A stretch of DNA of 62,000 nt from Nematostella vectensis (lineage: Eukaryota; Cnidaria; Anthozoa; Actiniaria; Edwardsiidae): NCBI RefSeq assembly GCF_932526225.1, contig NC_064041.1, positions 9,096,813 through 9,158,812 on the forward strand, read 5' to 3'. Shown piece after piece: positions 42,646-54,400 of this stretch. The position numbers and the translations under genes were made by a program. The notes below the pieces were generated by a model. It had not been told where the DNA came from and made no database searches. It saw only the letters and a list, made by a program, of their open reading frames with translations. How positions within the stretch are numbered: position 1 is the stretch's first letter; each line of letters starts with the position of its first letter.

Positions 42646-43748
42646 TTATATCCACTTTCGTCGAGTGCTTTCTGGTATTGCGGGGCGGCTTGGTTGAAGG
42701 TTTCTTTGTCTGATGATAGTGTAGATAAGCGTTTGTTGATACTGGCAGGGATATTCTTTGTGATGGTAGGTGGGTGGTTGCTCTCGCGGTGGACATACTG
42801 TTAGTGGGGCGTTCGGTTTGGTGAAAGGCAGGTAGGTGTTGCGGTTCAGGTCGAATGTGGCGTCTAGGAAGTTGACTACTCGCTTGTTGGCTTCTATGGT
42901 GATTCGCAGTCCGTTGTTTTTGAAGATGCGGCATAGTTCTTTCTTGATATTTTCTGTGTTTTTAGGTGTGGCGCTTGTGATGGCTAGTCCGTCGTCGCGG
43001 TAGAGTCCTACGTTGATGTTAAGGTCTTGGAGTTGGGAGAGGAGGAAGTTGCCTACAAGTTCGCATGTTTCAGAGCCGTCGTAGCTTCCCATTGTCACAT
43101 CGAATGTCGAGTTGCCTTTTTTGTGCCAGGGTGTTTGGTTGTGAACTAGGATAGAGCTCTTGGCGTGGGTTATGATGTTTTTTTTTCTTCAGCGGTGATG
43201 CAGTCGTAGTTAGCGGCGAAGTCGAGGGCTTTGTTTAGGAGTTCTTGGCTGATGGATGGGTAGAATTCCACTATGTCGAAACATATAAAGTTGGATGCTG
43301 TCTTGTTCTTTGTTGATGTGAAGTTACGTTTTGTTGCGATGGTGGTGTTGATGCGGTCGAGGATACTTTTGCTGATCTTGCCAATTTCGGACTTGGTAGG
43401 GTTGATGAGTCTGCAGGTCGGTTTATTTTTTATGCGGTCGCTGTCTTCTTTTAGTTTGTTGAGGAATGGGCTGCTCGCTTCTTTGAATTTTACGGACTGG
43501 ATCATTTTCAGCATGTCGTCTTCAAAGTCTTTTAATCCATCAATAGGAGGAGGGTTTTTGGTCGATTTGAAGCCGTACGTTTCTTTTGAAGACGAAGTGG
43601 GATCGGAAAGAAGTGGGCTTTCCAGCGCATTCTGCGGTCTTTCGATGAGGCGTTGAAGGTAGTCATTACGTGATGGTAGTGGGATATTCTTGGACGAGTA
43701 GTTGATGCTGAATTTTTCCATTATGGGTAGCCGTAGAGTGCTCGACAA
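42646..43748 (-). pseudogene. Reverse transcriptase of Penelope-like element 2 (frameshifted)
   Basis: N-terminal frame 43170-43748: [18 protein letters not shown] and motif [15 protein letters not shown]. After a frameshift at a T/A-run (about 43170), the second frame has TMGSYDGSETCELVGNFLL and motif C GLYRDDGLAI, then RVVNFLDATFDLN. The YRDDG box and the surrounding blocks recall a cnidarian RT group related to Penelope-like elements; it differs clearly from element 1 (YIDDI). Confidence 0.75.
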
Positions 43749-43767
43749 GCTGAAACTTGGAGCTATG

Positions 43768-43857
43768 ATAATGCGTGAGTGCAGGCGTTCATATAACAGT
43801 GCTCAATACACCTATGTATTGAGCACTGTTATGTGAACACCTGCACTCACGCATTAT
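43768..43857. repeat. Near-perfect 90-bp palindrome at the 5' side of Penelope-like element 2
   Basis: Two 43-nt arms differ at only two positions and flank a short centre (cctatg). Arms begin ataatgcgtgagtgcagg. It starts 20 bp upstream of the RT start codon. Confidence 0.85.
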
Positions 43858-44821
43858 ATATAGTGTATGTATATATACGTCACAACATAACATCTACAGT
43901 GACAATAGCCTTTCATTCGTCTGGGTCATGCTCGCTCCCCTTCCTCTCCCCCCCCCTTTATTATTATTATTTTTTGTTATTCCTGTGGCTATGCGAAGCA
44001 TAAGCCAAGGAGTTATCGTGGTGGGTCACCATCACTCACTCGAACACTCTTTCGTAAACGCAATTTAGATACGAAAGCCCATCGCAAAGTATCTTCATGT
44101 GGGATGTAAATAAATGATTTTGCATACCGGGATACCTGTCGTAACCCAGTCATAAAATACAATTCTGCAAATTTGCGCAATGCACAGGAAGCCCGAGCTT
44201 CGATTCTTGGTAAGGCTTCTCCAGCTGACAGTCCGCCATATATGAATTTGAAATCTCACCGGAGACTCGCTTGCATTTGTGAAGTTGAAAAGGCAAGATT
44301 GACAATGTCATTACTAGAAATGCAATCAAAGCTTTTCCATCTATAATGTCGCTGAGGAAAGTCGTAAGTACTCAAATTGGATTTTGTAAGGAGGATTTTC
44401 GATTCCACACGAGAGAGGGAGACTCGACTAATCCAAACTACTGTAGTCAGATATAGCCTGTTTCAAGGCCTTAAAATACTCTGTGCACTCAGGAATGAAC
44501 TAGAGGTCAATTCTCAATTGCCTATATTTACGTTGTCCACTCTAGATCTGAGGTTTGAATAAATTTTGATATAAACAGTGTCCTCCTGGTGAAACCTGGT
44601 GAAACTCGAAATACCATAGCGATATAAAACTTTTTGTTGCTAACAATAACACTTCCTTTGATTTGTTGATTGTTTTTTTTTTTCTTTCTTAGATAAATTC
44701 TCTAGCTCTTCTTGAATGTCATATTCTTTAATAAAACATTTTAATGCAATAAGAACTAGAGGATTCTGTTGTGTTTGATGTTCTATACAAACAGTATGAT
44801 GGCATAAATCAAGGGCTCATA
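43858..44821. other. Intergenic DNA, nothing recognised
   Basis: AT-rich, with a C-run near 43950 and a T-run near 44670. No coding or repeat signal that I can name. Confidence 0.3.
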
Positions 44822-45264
44822 AGTAGGGGCAATCAACTTCCCCATGTTCCGGTACTATATAGGTGTCACGGCGTTTCCTAGGATCAGGCTCTTTTTAGAC
44901 GCGCCGATGAGCCAATCAGGTTCGACCTTTGTGTTGACGTTTGGGCTGAGCTCAACTGCACGCTCAGTCTCAGACAAAAAGCTTTGTTCTCTCTTCGGTA
45001 CTTTGACTTTTGTTGCTCTCTCTTTTTTATATGAATCCAACCCTACCTACGACTTTGAATTCTTTTGTTAAACAAACAAAACCGACGGAGGATGGATAAA
45101 AAAATATTCTTCCTAACTGCAATTTGCGCGTGCAGCCTCACGTCACTCGCGTGGGCTACCAACGTCGACGTAACTGTTTGGCCCGTTCATGCGCGCGCGT
45201 CTCAATATAGCCTGATCCTCGAAAACGCCGTGACACTTATATAATACAGATGATTGCCCCTACT
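44822..45264. mobile_element. TA-target MITE (Tc1/mariner-type)
   Basis: Ends AGTAGGGGCAATCA and its inverse, flanked by TA on both sides. Inverted similarity continues inside (gtgtcacggcgtttcc and ggatcaggct blocks). 443 bp, no transposase. Confidence 0.75.
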
Positions 45265-46929
45265 TATAAGCCTCTGCATAAATACAGTAGATTATTATAT
45301 TGTTTATTTTGTACTTACATATAAAATAAAGCACTTACAATGAAATAATTGGCATGAAAAATGAAAACAATTAAACTGTACCAACTGTACCGGTATTACC
45401 CGCGCGCCATGTCAATTCCGAATCTGGCTATTTTTAGTAACCACCACCCTACCACTGCGCGTGAGGATTTGCTCCTTTTATTTTGTCCTACACCCCCGCG
45501 GGTTGCGTGTTGTTGTTTTGCCAACTCGATAGGAATGAAATGAGATCATGTAAAATGGCTGTGATACCGCGTTTGATTCAAATCCTGACTCCAGCTTGTA
45601 TAATATACTTAAGAGTTATAGAAATTTCCAAAAACATCATCAAAGAAGTACAGTAATGTATCACTCGTTATTTTCTCGCTATTAGAAAAGTGCATACCCT
45701 CGCTACAAGGATAGTTTTATGAAATGTATTTTCTTGGATTCATTTTCAATTCACCGGAATATTCACAAAAATCAATATCGTATCTAATGTCTAACTTACA
45801 GATTTCGTTTGACCATTAGGAAGATAATTAATGTTAAAAAAAACTACGAAGAGGTAGCAAGTTAGAGCGGAAACGGTGTTTGAAGCACGAGGTTTTCAGC
45901 TCTCTAATTTGAATGAAGCCTCTTTTTTAAACGTTTTCGAAATCTTGCAATCCTCGAAGTACTACATACCATTAATACACCGCAACTGTCTGTATCCTTG
46001 ATGCTAGAATAAAATTTTCGATGATATTTGTGCAAATAGGGATCTTATGCTCTCTTGACTGTACTTAAAAAGTGGCATATTTGGTGTGTAACAGCAAATT
46101 TACCATTATACGAAATATATTTAAAGTTTTCCTATATTCTATCACGGTTTCAGCTCAACTGTGACATTTTTTTTTCTTTGCTAGCCTATACCCTCTACAC
46201 CCAAAAAGATCACATTTGGTGGACAGGAATAAGATATTAAATACGACGTACACCCAAAAAGATCGCATTTGGTGGAGAGGAATAAGATATTAAATACGAC
46301 GTCTTTTGCGCATTGCGCAATCCTCACAGGTTGAAAAAGCAACTTATTAGCTAGAAAATAAAACTCATGTGGGGACTCATCAAGTAAAGCTCCAAGTGCA
46401 GTATTCTAAATGAAGGGGGCGACAGAGCAAAAAAATGGCATGAAATTTTCCAATTCTCAATATATAAGCTCAAGATTTCGCGCGCATACAAGAGGTTCCT
46501 CTGACCAAAAGCTTAATTACAAATTTTAAAAAAAAATTAGAAGATATGAAATTTAGATATTAGCGAGAAAAGTTGGCTTAATTTCTGATATGGGCCCGAG
46601 TTCTCCCTAAAAACGAGGAGAATTTATACTTTGAACATTTGAAAATTGCTCTTCAAGCCTAATATCTTGAAGACGAATCCAGTAGAAAAAAAAAACGCTT
46701 TTTGATATGTTAGTTTACATAACATAAGAAGCCTCTATGCAAAAATTCAAGCTTACCGAAGTTAACCAGAGCTTATTTTGGGAAAACTTGCCTTTTTTTT
46801 CTCAGTCGAAGGGGGGTCTAAATGTGACCGAGGGGTCTAAATGTGACCGTTTACCCCAGGAAACCCAACAACGAAATGCCATCACAGGGTCTACAAAACC
46901 GGATGGATGAAAATGATGGATATTTCAGG
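45265..46929. other. Intergenic DNA with a 53-bp direct repeat
   Basis: A tandem pair of an acacccaaaaagatc(a/g)catttggtgga block is at about 46197-46303. Otherwise nothing recognised. Confidence 0.4.
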
Positions 46930-47660
46930 TTACAATATAAGGCGCATATTATTTACACACGCGCAAGCTTTGATATCGTCGACAAGGAAATTCAAAACTG
47001 ATGGTGAATTCCTAGAAAGTAATAGACAAATCATCAACAAATTTAACGCGTGGGCCCAAGGATGACATTAATCATACAAAATTGGCCCTAACCGAGTACC
47101 CTGTGGTATGCCTCCTTAAAGAACACGAGACTGAGGACAAGCTGTTCCGATTCGCGTTACCTGGGATCGTCCCAGCAAAAATGGAACAACCCGCCGCAAC
47201 AAACTCGCATCTAACCATATTAGAGAGATTTTCGATAAGGTTTTTGTGGTCGATCAGATCGAAACCCTGACAAAAGTCCGCGAAAAATAGCCTTACGGCA
47301 CAGTTCCCCTTATCTAGGGCTTCTAACATTAAGTGGAAAAGGCAGATAAGAGCTTGGGTCGTCCTGAGTCGATATCTTTTCTCCCCTCTCCCAGTCCGGG
47401 TATTAAACATTCTCTTATTCTCTGGATGTTTTACCGACCCTTTAAACTTCCAAGTCCCCTGTTTCAAGAAAAGTCGAGAAGGATAACGACGTTTTGGCGA
47501 GGAAAGTCCACGAGTGCGTTGTGTATTCGAGAGCGGCTATTAATCGAAAGTGACCAATCTAGATAAGATCTAGAGCACTGTTCTGGTGCAATAAGTTTAT
47601 TAAAGGATTTACACGCTGCCGTATACTCAACAGATATTTGTTTCATGCAACAACTAGACG
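46930..47660 (-). mobile_element. CR1/jockey-like non-LTR reverse transcriptase fragment
   Basis: ALICLFHLMLEALDKGNCAV, FFADFCQGFDLIDHKNL (motif A), then in another frame LGPRVKFVDDLSI (motif C). Typical of non-LTR RTs. Truncated at both ends, with stops and frame changes. Confidence 0.75.
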
Positions 47661-48905
47661 CTCAGTTCAGCATGAAGTCGGGCTAGTTGGCTAGTAGGAA
47701 CACATCATGCATGGAACGGCGAATTCGATTGTCATTTGCGCCGATTGGTTGGAGTGTGAATCTGTGCGTTCTAGGCATAATTTCTTGCTGTATACAGTAA
47801 TATCCCTCCTTGGTACTTTTTCTTCTGACTTGTTTTAAAATTTATTGAGGCAGGGACGTGATTGAAGCTTGAAGCGAGAAGCTTGGGTAGCACGTTTCAT
47901 TGAAAATTACTCAGAAGACCCTGAGGACGAGGTTGGTTCCACACTATACATGGGTAACCTAGCCTCATAACTCACTAGCCTCATAACACAGGCAACCCAC
48001 AATCCAATTCGGGCCGCCTATAGCGCCAAACTAATTTAACTGTTTTCTTACTTTACAAGCTAGTGTTGGGAAGAGCTCACTTATGCCTGGTGTACACAGG
48101 TTTTTTTTATTATGTCGTAATTTTCTTTCGTTATCTCGGCCTTTTGTCAAAATGTCAAACCATTCACACTTGAACATACTAAGCTAAGAGTGCGCGCGCT
48201 AATGTCGTTATGTCACTAGTGTGCACCCGGCATTAATCAGAGCTATGCTATACCGTCGTATAAAACTTAGTACATCTAGCAAATCAATGCAAATCTGCTA
48301 ATAACTCAATCAATCAATCTTGACTATACAAGAAAATGAGAACAAAACATTTCACTCCCGCCACCGAATAAAATACTTTCTGTGCATGCTTATAAAAAGC
48401 TTTCATCCTACTCCCTGATCATGCCCATTAAAGAGACTCTCAATATTTTCATAGTCACCAATGGAAATAATCCGTCGTAGTTATCACCCACTCATTTCGA
48501 TAGTGGCGGATCCCTTCCCCGAGCCTCTTGCCCTGGCTTCTATTGGCTGAGCGGCTTGTCGGTTAGTGACGCCACTTTTGATTTGCCACTCACCATGAAG
48601 TCTGGCAAAACACTCGCCAAATCGACGTTTCGAGGGAAACTGTTATCTTAGCGTTTAAACATGAAATCGTTGATCGAACGCTTGATCGAAGTCGAGTACA
48701 GTACGAATTCACACATATCTTACTACTAAGGAGATATAAATTTACTTCAACTGATCCTGGTATTGGTAATTGATTTTGAAGGCGCAAGAGTAAATTTAAC
48801 GTGATATTTTGCGAGTCGGTCCGAAAGACACAAGAAGTCGAATCGGTGAACTATTTGTTGTTAACTGCTACAGCTAGATTTATCTTGTATAACAGGCAGG
48901 GATGT
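47661..48905. other. Intergenic DNA downstream of gene C, nothing recognised
   Basis: No exon, repeat end or RNA gene was supported. Confidence 0.3.
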
Positions 48906-49046
48906 TCACATGCATTCGTAGACCTCCACCCTCAAAGCAGGCCGGTGCTGGAAAGTTACCACGATGATCCGGATACCACGTGTAACAATGGGCTGTGCCA
49001 ACACTCGGTAGACAACAGTGTCCCTGTCTGTGTTCCCGGGGAACAC
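48906..49046 (-). CDS. Gene C last exon: discoidin domain, C-terminal half
   Basis: 141 bp, phase 0, acceptor ttccag. [25 protein letters not shown] and [10 protein letters not shown] complete the F5/8C fold, with the closing Cys just before the stop. Found by searching downstream in phase. Confidence 0.88.
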   Translation of the reverse strand: MFPGNTDRDTVVYRVLAQPIVTRGIRIIVVTFQHRPALRVEVYECM

Positions 49047-52000
49047 CTGGAATAGAGAACAAAACATCAATCAAAGCCAAACCCAACACATCCTTTTATT
49101 GTTTAATTTGCAACGCAAGTGCTCGACTCTTATTGTACATTTATGGGCACGAGATGCTGTGAAATGTGTCTTAGAGTTGAAAGAGTTAACAATCATAGAG
49201 TTGAAAGTTCCAAGCACGACTAGCCCGACTTCACAAATTTGCGGGCGGCGGAACAAATATTTTGAGGATAAATAGTCTGTCTGAGGTCTGTTTTGTGCCC
49301 TTGAAAATATCTAGCCTCCTCAGAAGGTAGCTCTGCGATTACCATGTATGGCGCTGGCGTGGGCTTCGTTTGAAGAGCGTCCAGATACTCAACTTTTGAT
49401 TTTAATTTCTCATAAACGCACACTCGACTATTTTAGCCATAGGGTCGGGTAATAGTTTAAGATGCACGGCTTGTGGCCAAATGTTGAAAAACAATACTTT
49501 CCCTAGTTTTCAGATTATAATACAAAAATACTCTCAAATTGACTATCTGGAATTAATTCTTGTGTAACACTGGTCCTCTTGACCCTCTCACACAAGTTGC
49601 CTTAGGGTGTGGACTTAGCAGGGGACGTAAATTCGGGGATGGATCTTTGTAAGAGTGCACTTATTTTATCAAAGATTGCGACGACAATTTTGGCGAAGAT
49701 ATAAATATTCATCAATCGCGAAGTTTGACAGGTCAGTTTTAAGCCAAAAATTCGTGTGCTTTGGAGAATTGTTAGGTGTTAGTTTGTGTGAATTAAGAAA
49801 AAAAAATCATCGCGCAGATTTCGAGATTTTTATTTTAATATATATATTGCTTCCATTTAACTTGCATGAAAAATAGAAATTTTACTTGCAAGAAAAGTGA
49901 ATCTAGCGGAATCTAATAAAGCATAGATGTCTCAATAAAATCTAAACAAATCGCGACAAAAATGAGTCTTCAATAGGGAACTTGGTAAAAGCTGTTTAGC
50001 AACAACAACCTCCGGCGCGCCACCTTAAAATACAAGTTTCTTGGTTTCTTTTTTTAAATCATGGTTGCAATAGTAAGTACATGATGGTGTCTTTACTTTT
50101 CCCTTAGCAAAAAGCTAGATCAGCCGCCGACTCGTACCTTTTCTTGTCCTCCCTCGCGGTACAGTTTCCAGGTGGATAGATCGGTGCTGTAGCTGATCTT
50201 GTAGCTCTTCGTCCACTCATACCGAATCGGGTTTCCTTGAGTGGCCACCTTGGTGACTGTTGTCGCACGCCCCAGGTCGATTTGGAGGTACTCTTCAGGG
50301 CTCTGAGATGCTGACGCCCAGACGCTTGCGTGATTAAGGCGGCCATGTGAAGGTCGCAGGGTTTCTAAGTAGCTCGATGCAGTGATTGCAGAGTCACTTA
50401 TAGCGCCCGATTCCATACCCATAGCGCAATCTGTCAATCACAAGTACACAGTCATGAATAGTGGGAACTATGAAATTTCTCTCACAGTTAAATTTACCGA
50501 AATCTCTCATTCGTCAATATCTACGTAAGAACAACAAAATTAAAATGTACTAACATTCATTTATTTTAACGCGTAATAACTTTCAACGCAAAATGTAGTC
50601 TTAAAGCAAAATGCAAAAACCTTCAACGCAAAATGTTATAAAACTAAAAAATTATATCGACTACAAGATTACTTTCGTCTGTGCCTACGCATTAACCCTA
50701 TTCCGACTGCGGGGGGGGGGGGGGGGGGGCTCTTTAAGCTGTAAATTGCTAAAATTGCTGTAACTTCTGAACCATAGAAGCTAAGAGGCTATCTAAATGA
50801 TGTAAATAATTATTTTGGCAATATTTGAAAGAATATCTAGACGTCGTATTATGACGTTCATTGTGACGTCATAATTGATTGGACGACACCCAAAATGTAG
50901 CGTGACGTTTCTTTGCATACTGGTGATTATTGTCTGTAGGTTTGATGGACATAGCCCAAGCGGTTCATGAAATACGGAGGTAAACAGTCACAGACAGCTC
51001 AAAATAGCCCAGTCCGAAAAGGGTTAACATTTATCTTCTATTAATAGTTGTAGAACTTTTATAACCAGGTGTACATGTAATATCATCACTAATATCGGTT
51101 GGTGGTTTTCATTACCTGCGCAGTTTATTCCGTCTCCTGTATACCCAGGTTTACATGTGCATGCGAAGGAGCCAATGGTGTTTGCACATGTAGCGCGGTC
51201 CCGGTGGCAATTGTTGCTTCCAGAAGAGCATTCATCAATATCTACGTAAAAAACACAAAAATAGCTTTAGTGATGTTCTATATACAGTATTCTATGATCT
51301 CATAAGACCTCTTTTACCTGTTTCACATGCGATACCGGTGTATCCTTGTGGACACTCACATCTGTATCTTGGAGCCCCCTTTAACCCAACGCAGGTCATG
51401 TTGCTCGAGGGACAAGGATTTGGAACGCAAACCTCCTAAGAAAAAGGAAAAAAATAGCATTTCTACTAGCCTTAGCCTAGCTATTGTCTAAATGTAGCAT
51501 GAGTATCAGGCGATTTTATTTTTCAAAAGTTGGAGAGGAAAAATAAAAGTACATCTGACACAAATACTAGACGCGACGCCTGCCGCCCCTTTTCAGGCCA
51601 CTGTCAAAATACGTCGGCTGTCAATTTTCCAATGACTCGCATGGTGGCACAATCAAATGCCCAAATCAAATTATAAACAGCATTTATGTAAAACAAAACT
51701 ACATTGGTGTTTATGCAAGGGTAATTATTTTTTGTAACGACGAACCCGGGTGAGGGTAACTTTATGCTAAATGATTTGAAACGCACAGATAGTTCACGGC
51801 TCAGAAGATTTACGGTTTAAGTATATGACCGTAGATCCACACATCACGAAATTACTACAGGATATTCACATCACCAATTTACTACATGCTTTTCGTCTAA
51901 ATAGACAAACCGCTGCTTGAACGCAAATGCCATTAATTGATAAGCTCACTCAATCAACAACTCGCGGGAAGTGCCGCAAACAATAAGCATTCTTCGTGCT

Positions 52001-54065
52001 CTCACAGACAAATTTCCCGAATATTCGGCTCCTGGTTTTGATAGCTACTTCTAATGATGTCCGTAGTATTAAGCAGCTTCTATGACATCCAGCGCCTTTG
52101 ATATAACTAGTAGATCTTCGCTTCGAAAAACGATACCAATGAGAAATAAATACACGCAATAGCCGGCCTGGATAAGACACTTGAGCATCTAACATGAGTA
52201 TCAGGCGGAATTTTTCCGAAGAAGACGAGGAGAGGAAACTGTAATTTTTAAATGTTATAGAAAACGATTTCTCTTATTCTGCTAACGCAAGGTCAAAAGC
52301 ACGTTTGGAGTCCGCCCTTACTCTGAGAACGAGCAGTCGACGGGTTAGGGTACTATATACAGCTGAACCAATCAGCGCGTCCCATTCGATTGCCCTTTGT
52401 TCTTTTGACCAATCAGGAGCCATGCCGGAATCCGGCATGAGAACATGCGATTTTAACAGTACTTGTATCAGGCCCTTGTCTTGCTGGCGCGATAGAAACA
52501 TAGGAGGGCCTGATACTCAGGTCAGTCTAAATTTGGTGACTCCAGCATAAACTTCGTAGACTTAGCATAGATGCGACGCGAACGGTGGAGCGTTTTAATA
52601 AACAGATAATCAATTAATTAAATTTAAGCAGATCGTAAAACTGTGCCTTTATTAGGACGGGTGCAATGAAGCGCCTTAAAAATGAATTTGTAGGTAAAGG
52701 GTTAAAAAACGTAAGGCATCGCTTATCTAGCGCCATATTTTGCCTCAAATGAATTTGTATCAAAGGGCCTATTAAATGTTTTGCTTAAATGGGTAAATGC
52801 TTCGCTCCAACAGAAAATTACAGTAAACATCCCAGAGCTTATAAGTTTCTGTAAGAACCACTTTACATCAAGCGCGCATGAATTTGTTTAGACATACATT
52901 GGGGCCGTAGTAGTCGATTCCTGGGAACTTCAGCAGATCTATAGGGAAGGATCCAGCTTTGGCGGACAGCAGTTCACAGCTCCCGAGATTCGCGCCTTTC
53001 TTATAGTTCACAGCACGACATGCTTGGTTCACATAGCACTTTACTTGGCAGTTCCACACTGATATATCAGTTATATTCTGAAGGGTGTGGTTAAAGAGGG
53101 CGTGGTCCTCTAGCGGAGAAGGAAAATGCATGTTGCGGCAGGGATCTGAAAAAGAATTGACAAATTGAGTACAAGCAATAAGCTATTCCTATTTTATTCC
53201 TACCGCAAGACTCTATTCTAAAGGTGCTTCCCTCCATCTCTTTTAATCCCCTTTGTAAGCCAGAATATTCCTCTCTGTCTATTAAGCCCCTTTTCCCCTT
53301 AGAAGCACAACAAAATAAGCGTAACAATTTCCTAGTTAAAATGTAAAAAAGAATACCAAAAGTTATTAATAATGTAGCGAGAAATTTAAACCATCTAAAA
53401 CTAGTAGTTTATAGCATCTGATATTTTTGAAGGTCCCCAAACATCCAGATCCAAAAAACAGGAAAATCGGAGAATTAAAATAAACCATCTATCTTATACG
53501 CTCCCCTTTCGAGTTAAAAAAAAAATAGAACACAGAGGCCTATAAGGGTATTTAGCTGAACGTCATGTTCGCAAGTTTCGCATTTAATCTACTCTTCTAG
53601 TGCCCTCTGGGAATTTACAAAGCAAAACATACAGAGCAGAACGTTTCCTTTACATTGAAAAGCCTAAAGTCACCATCACTAGTTATTGATAGTCTGATTA
53701 CGGAAGGATTTCTAAAGGATTCGTTTCCTTGTTTTTTCGTCTAGAAAAGGTTTGGCAAAAAATTTTTCATAAAAGTTCCTTTACGCGTTGCTTTGTTTCC
53801 CTAGTGGTGTATTCGATAATAAACCATTCTTCTAGTGCCCTCTGGTAATTTAAAAGCAAGACGTTCAGGGCAGAACGTCCACTTTAAATTGAAAATCCTA
53901 TAGTTACCATTTAATATAGTCCTTATCTAATTATCGATAATTTGGTAATTTTCTAAAGGATTCGTTTTCTTATTTTTCGTCTAGAAAAGGTTTGGCGTGT
54001 TTACCTTGAGTGTGGCACATTCTTGCCACGAGACCAAGAAGGAGAATCAATATTGGTAAAGTCAT
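48906..54065 (-). CDS. Gene C: secreted PAN-EGF-EGF_CA-discoidin (F5/8 type C) protein (multi-exon, complete)
   Basis: Six minus-strand exons: signal peptide 54005-54065, PAN 52898-53145, EGF 51318-51435, EGF-CA 51116-51241, and the two halves of a discoidin domain at 50138-50430 and 48906-49046 (TGA stop after VYECM). All phases match; the protein is about 325 residues. The N-terminal modules are near-identical to gene B, but the C-terminal module is different, so the family swaps C-terminal ends. F5/8C domains bind phospholipids, glycans or collagens, so a cell-surface or matrix adhesion role is likely. Polinton copy 3 lies about 1 kb upstream of the start. Confidence 0.85.
49047..50137 (-). 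other. Gene C intron between discoidin exons
   Basis: About 1.1 kb; no exon or mobile element recognised. Confidence 0.5.
50138..50430 (-). CDS. Gene C exon: discoidin (F5/8 type C) domain, N-terminal half
   Basis: 293 bp, phase 1 to 0. C[19 protein letters not shown], [18 protein letters not shown] and [15 protein letters not shown] are F5/8C landmarks. Donor gtacga after GGQEK. Confidence 0.9.
50570..50640. repeat. Degenerate acgcaaaatgtaat repeats in gene C
   Basis: A few units of the repeat found also at 23380-23470 and 25130-25360. Confidence 0.5.
50696..51023. mobile_element. piggyBac-like MITE in gene C
   Basis: Flanked by TTAA on both sides (50692-50695, 51024-51027), ends CCCTATTCCGACTG and inverse CAGTCCGAAAAGGG. 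Its right end, read inverted, matches the left end of the MITE at 26094. A G-run of about 20 lies near 50711-50730. Confidence 0.8.
51116..51241 (-). CDS. Gene C exon: calcium-binding EGF domain
   Basis: 126 bp, phase 1 to 1; (D)[30 protein letters not shown]. Confidence 0.85.
51318..51435 (-). CDS. Gene C exon: EGF-like domain
   Basis: 118 bp, phase 0 to 1, as in the paralogues. Confidence 0.85.
51500..52519. mobile_element. 1.02-kb insertion in gene C intron with TGAGTATCAGGC ends
   Basis: Absent from the same intron of genes A and B. Ends are TGAGTATCAGGC at 51500 and its inverse GCCTGATACTCA at 52519; another TGAGTATCAGGC at 52195 suggests two related elements side by side. Both outer flanks contain a tctaaat(g/t)t block, a possible target duplication. 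Confidence 0.55.
52898..53145 (-). CDS. Gene C exon: PAN/apple domain
   Basis: 248 bp; translation identical to the gene B PAN exon. Confidence 0.85.
53146..54004 (-). other. Gene C intron 1
   Basis: Nearly the same sequence as gene B intron 1; nothing coding. Confidence 0.6.
54005..54065 (-). CDS. Gene C exon 1: signal peptide
   Basis: ATG 54065, same 20-residue signal sequence as gene B; donor gtaaac in phase 1. Confidence 0.75.
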
Positions 54066-54400
54066 ATCATTTCTTCTTTGACTTATCTGTGATAGCTTCA
54101 ATATTCAAACTTCAATATTGATACACTAAGCAAACTTGTGTCGCTAAACAATAATTACATATGTGGCTGTTATCAATAATTAATCAGTTGTACAAAGAGG
54201 GGTTGTACACAGACAGTGCAATGCAATCACAAAATGGCGCAAAAGGGTTATATTTTGTATGATAATAGATTGGTAAAGTCATATCACTTCTTCTTAGACT
54301 TTATCTGTGATAGCTTCTTCTTGACCTCAATATTATTGTTTTGCTCAACAATGATTGTATATAACTCTTTTATCAATAATTAATCGCTTATTCTAAACAT
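54055..54400. repeat. About 208-bp tandem duplication at the 5' end of gene C
   Basis: As upstream of genes A and B, with a second start-codon context at about 54270. Confidence 0.6.

Larger units (their letters stand above)
41755..43857 (-). mobile_element. Penelope-like element 2 (YRDDG-type RT, GIY-YIG endonuclease)
   Basis: About 2.1 kb on the minus strand, from a 90-bp palindrome at its 5' side (43768-43857) through RT (42646-43748) and GIY-YIG endonuclease (about 41904-42290) to a hammerhead motif at 41755-41797. Several frame changes make it non-autonomous. Confidence 0.75.

Noticed and set aside
3095-54065. Near-equal spacing (about 25.3 and 25.7 kb) of the first exons of genes A, B and C, suggesting one simple tandem repeat
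   Set aside because: The intervening content differs (full Polinton and Penelope 1 against truncated Polinton, gene D and Penelope 2), so the equal spacing is probably coincidence.
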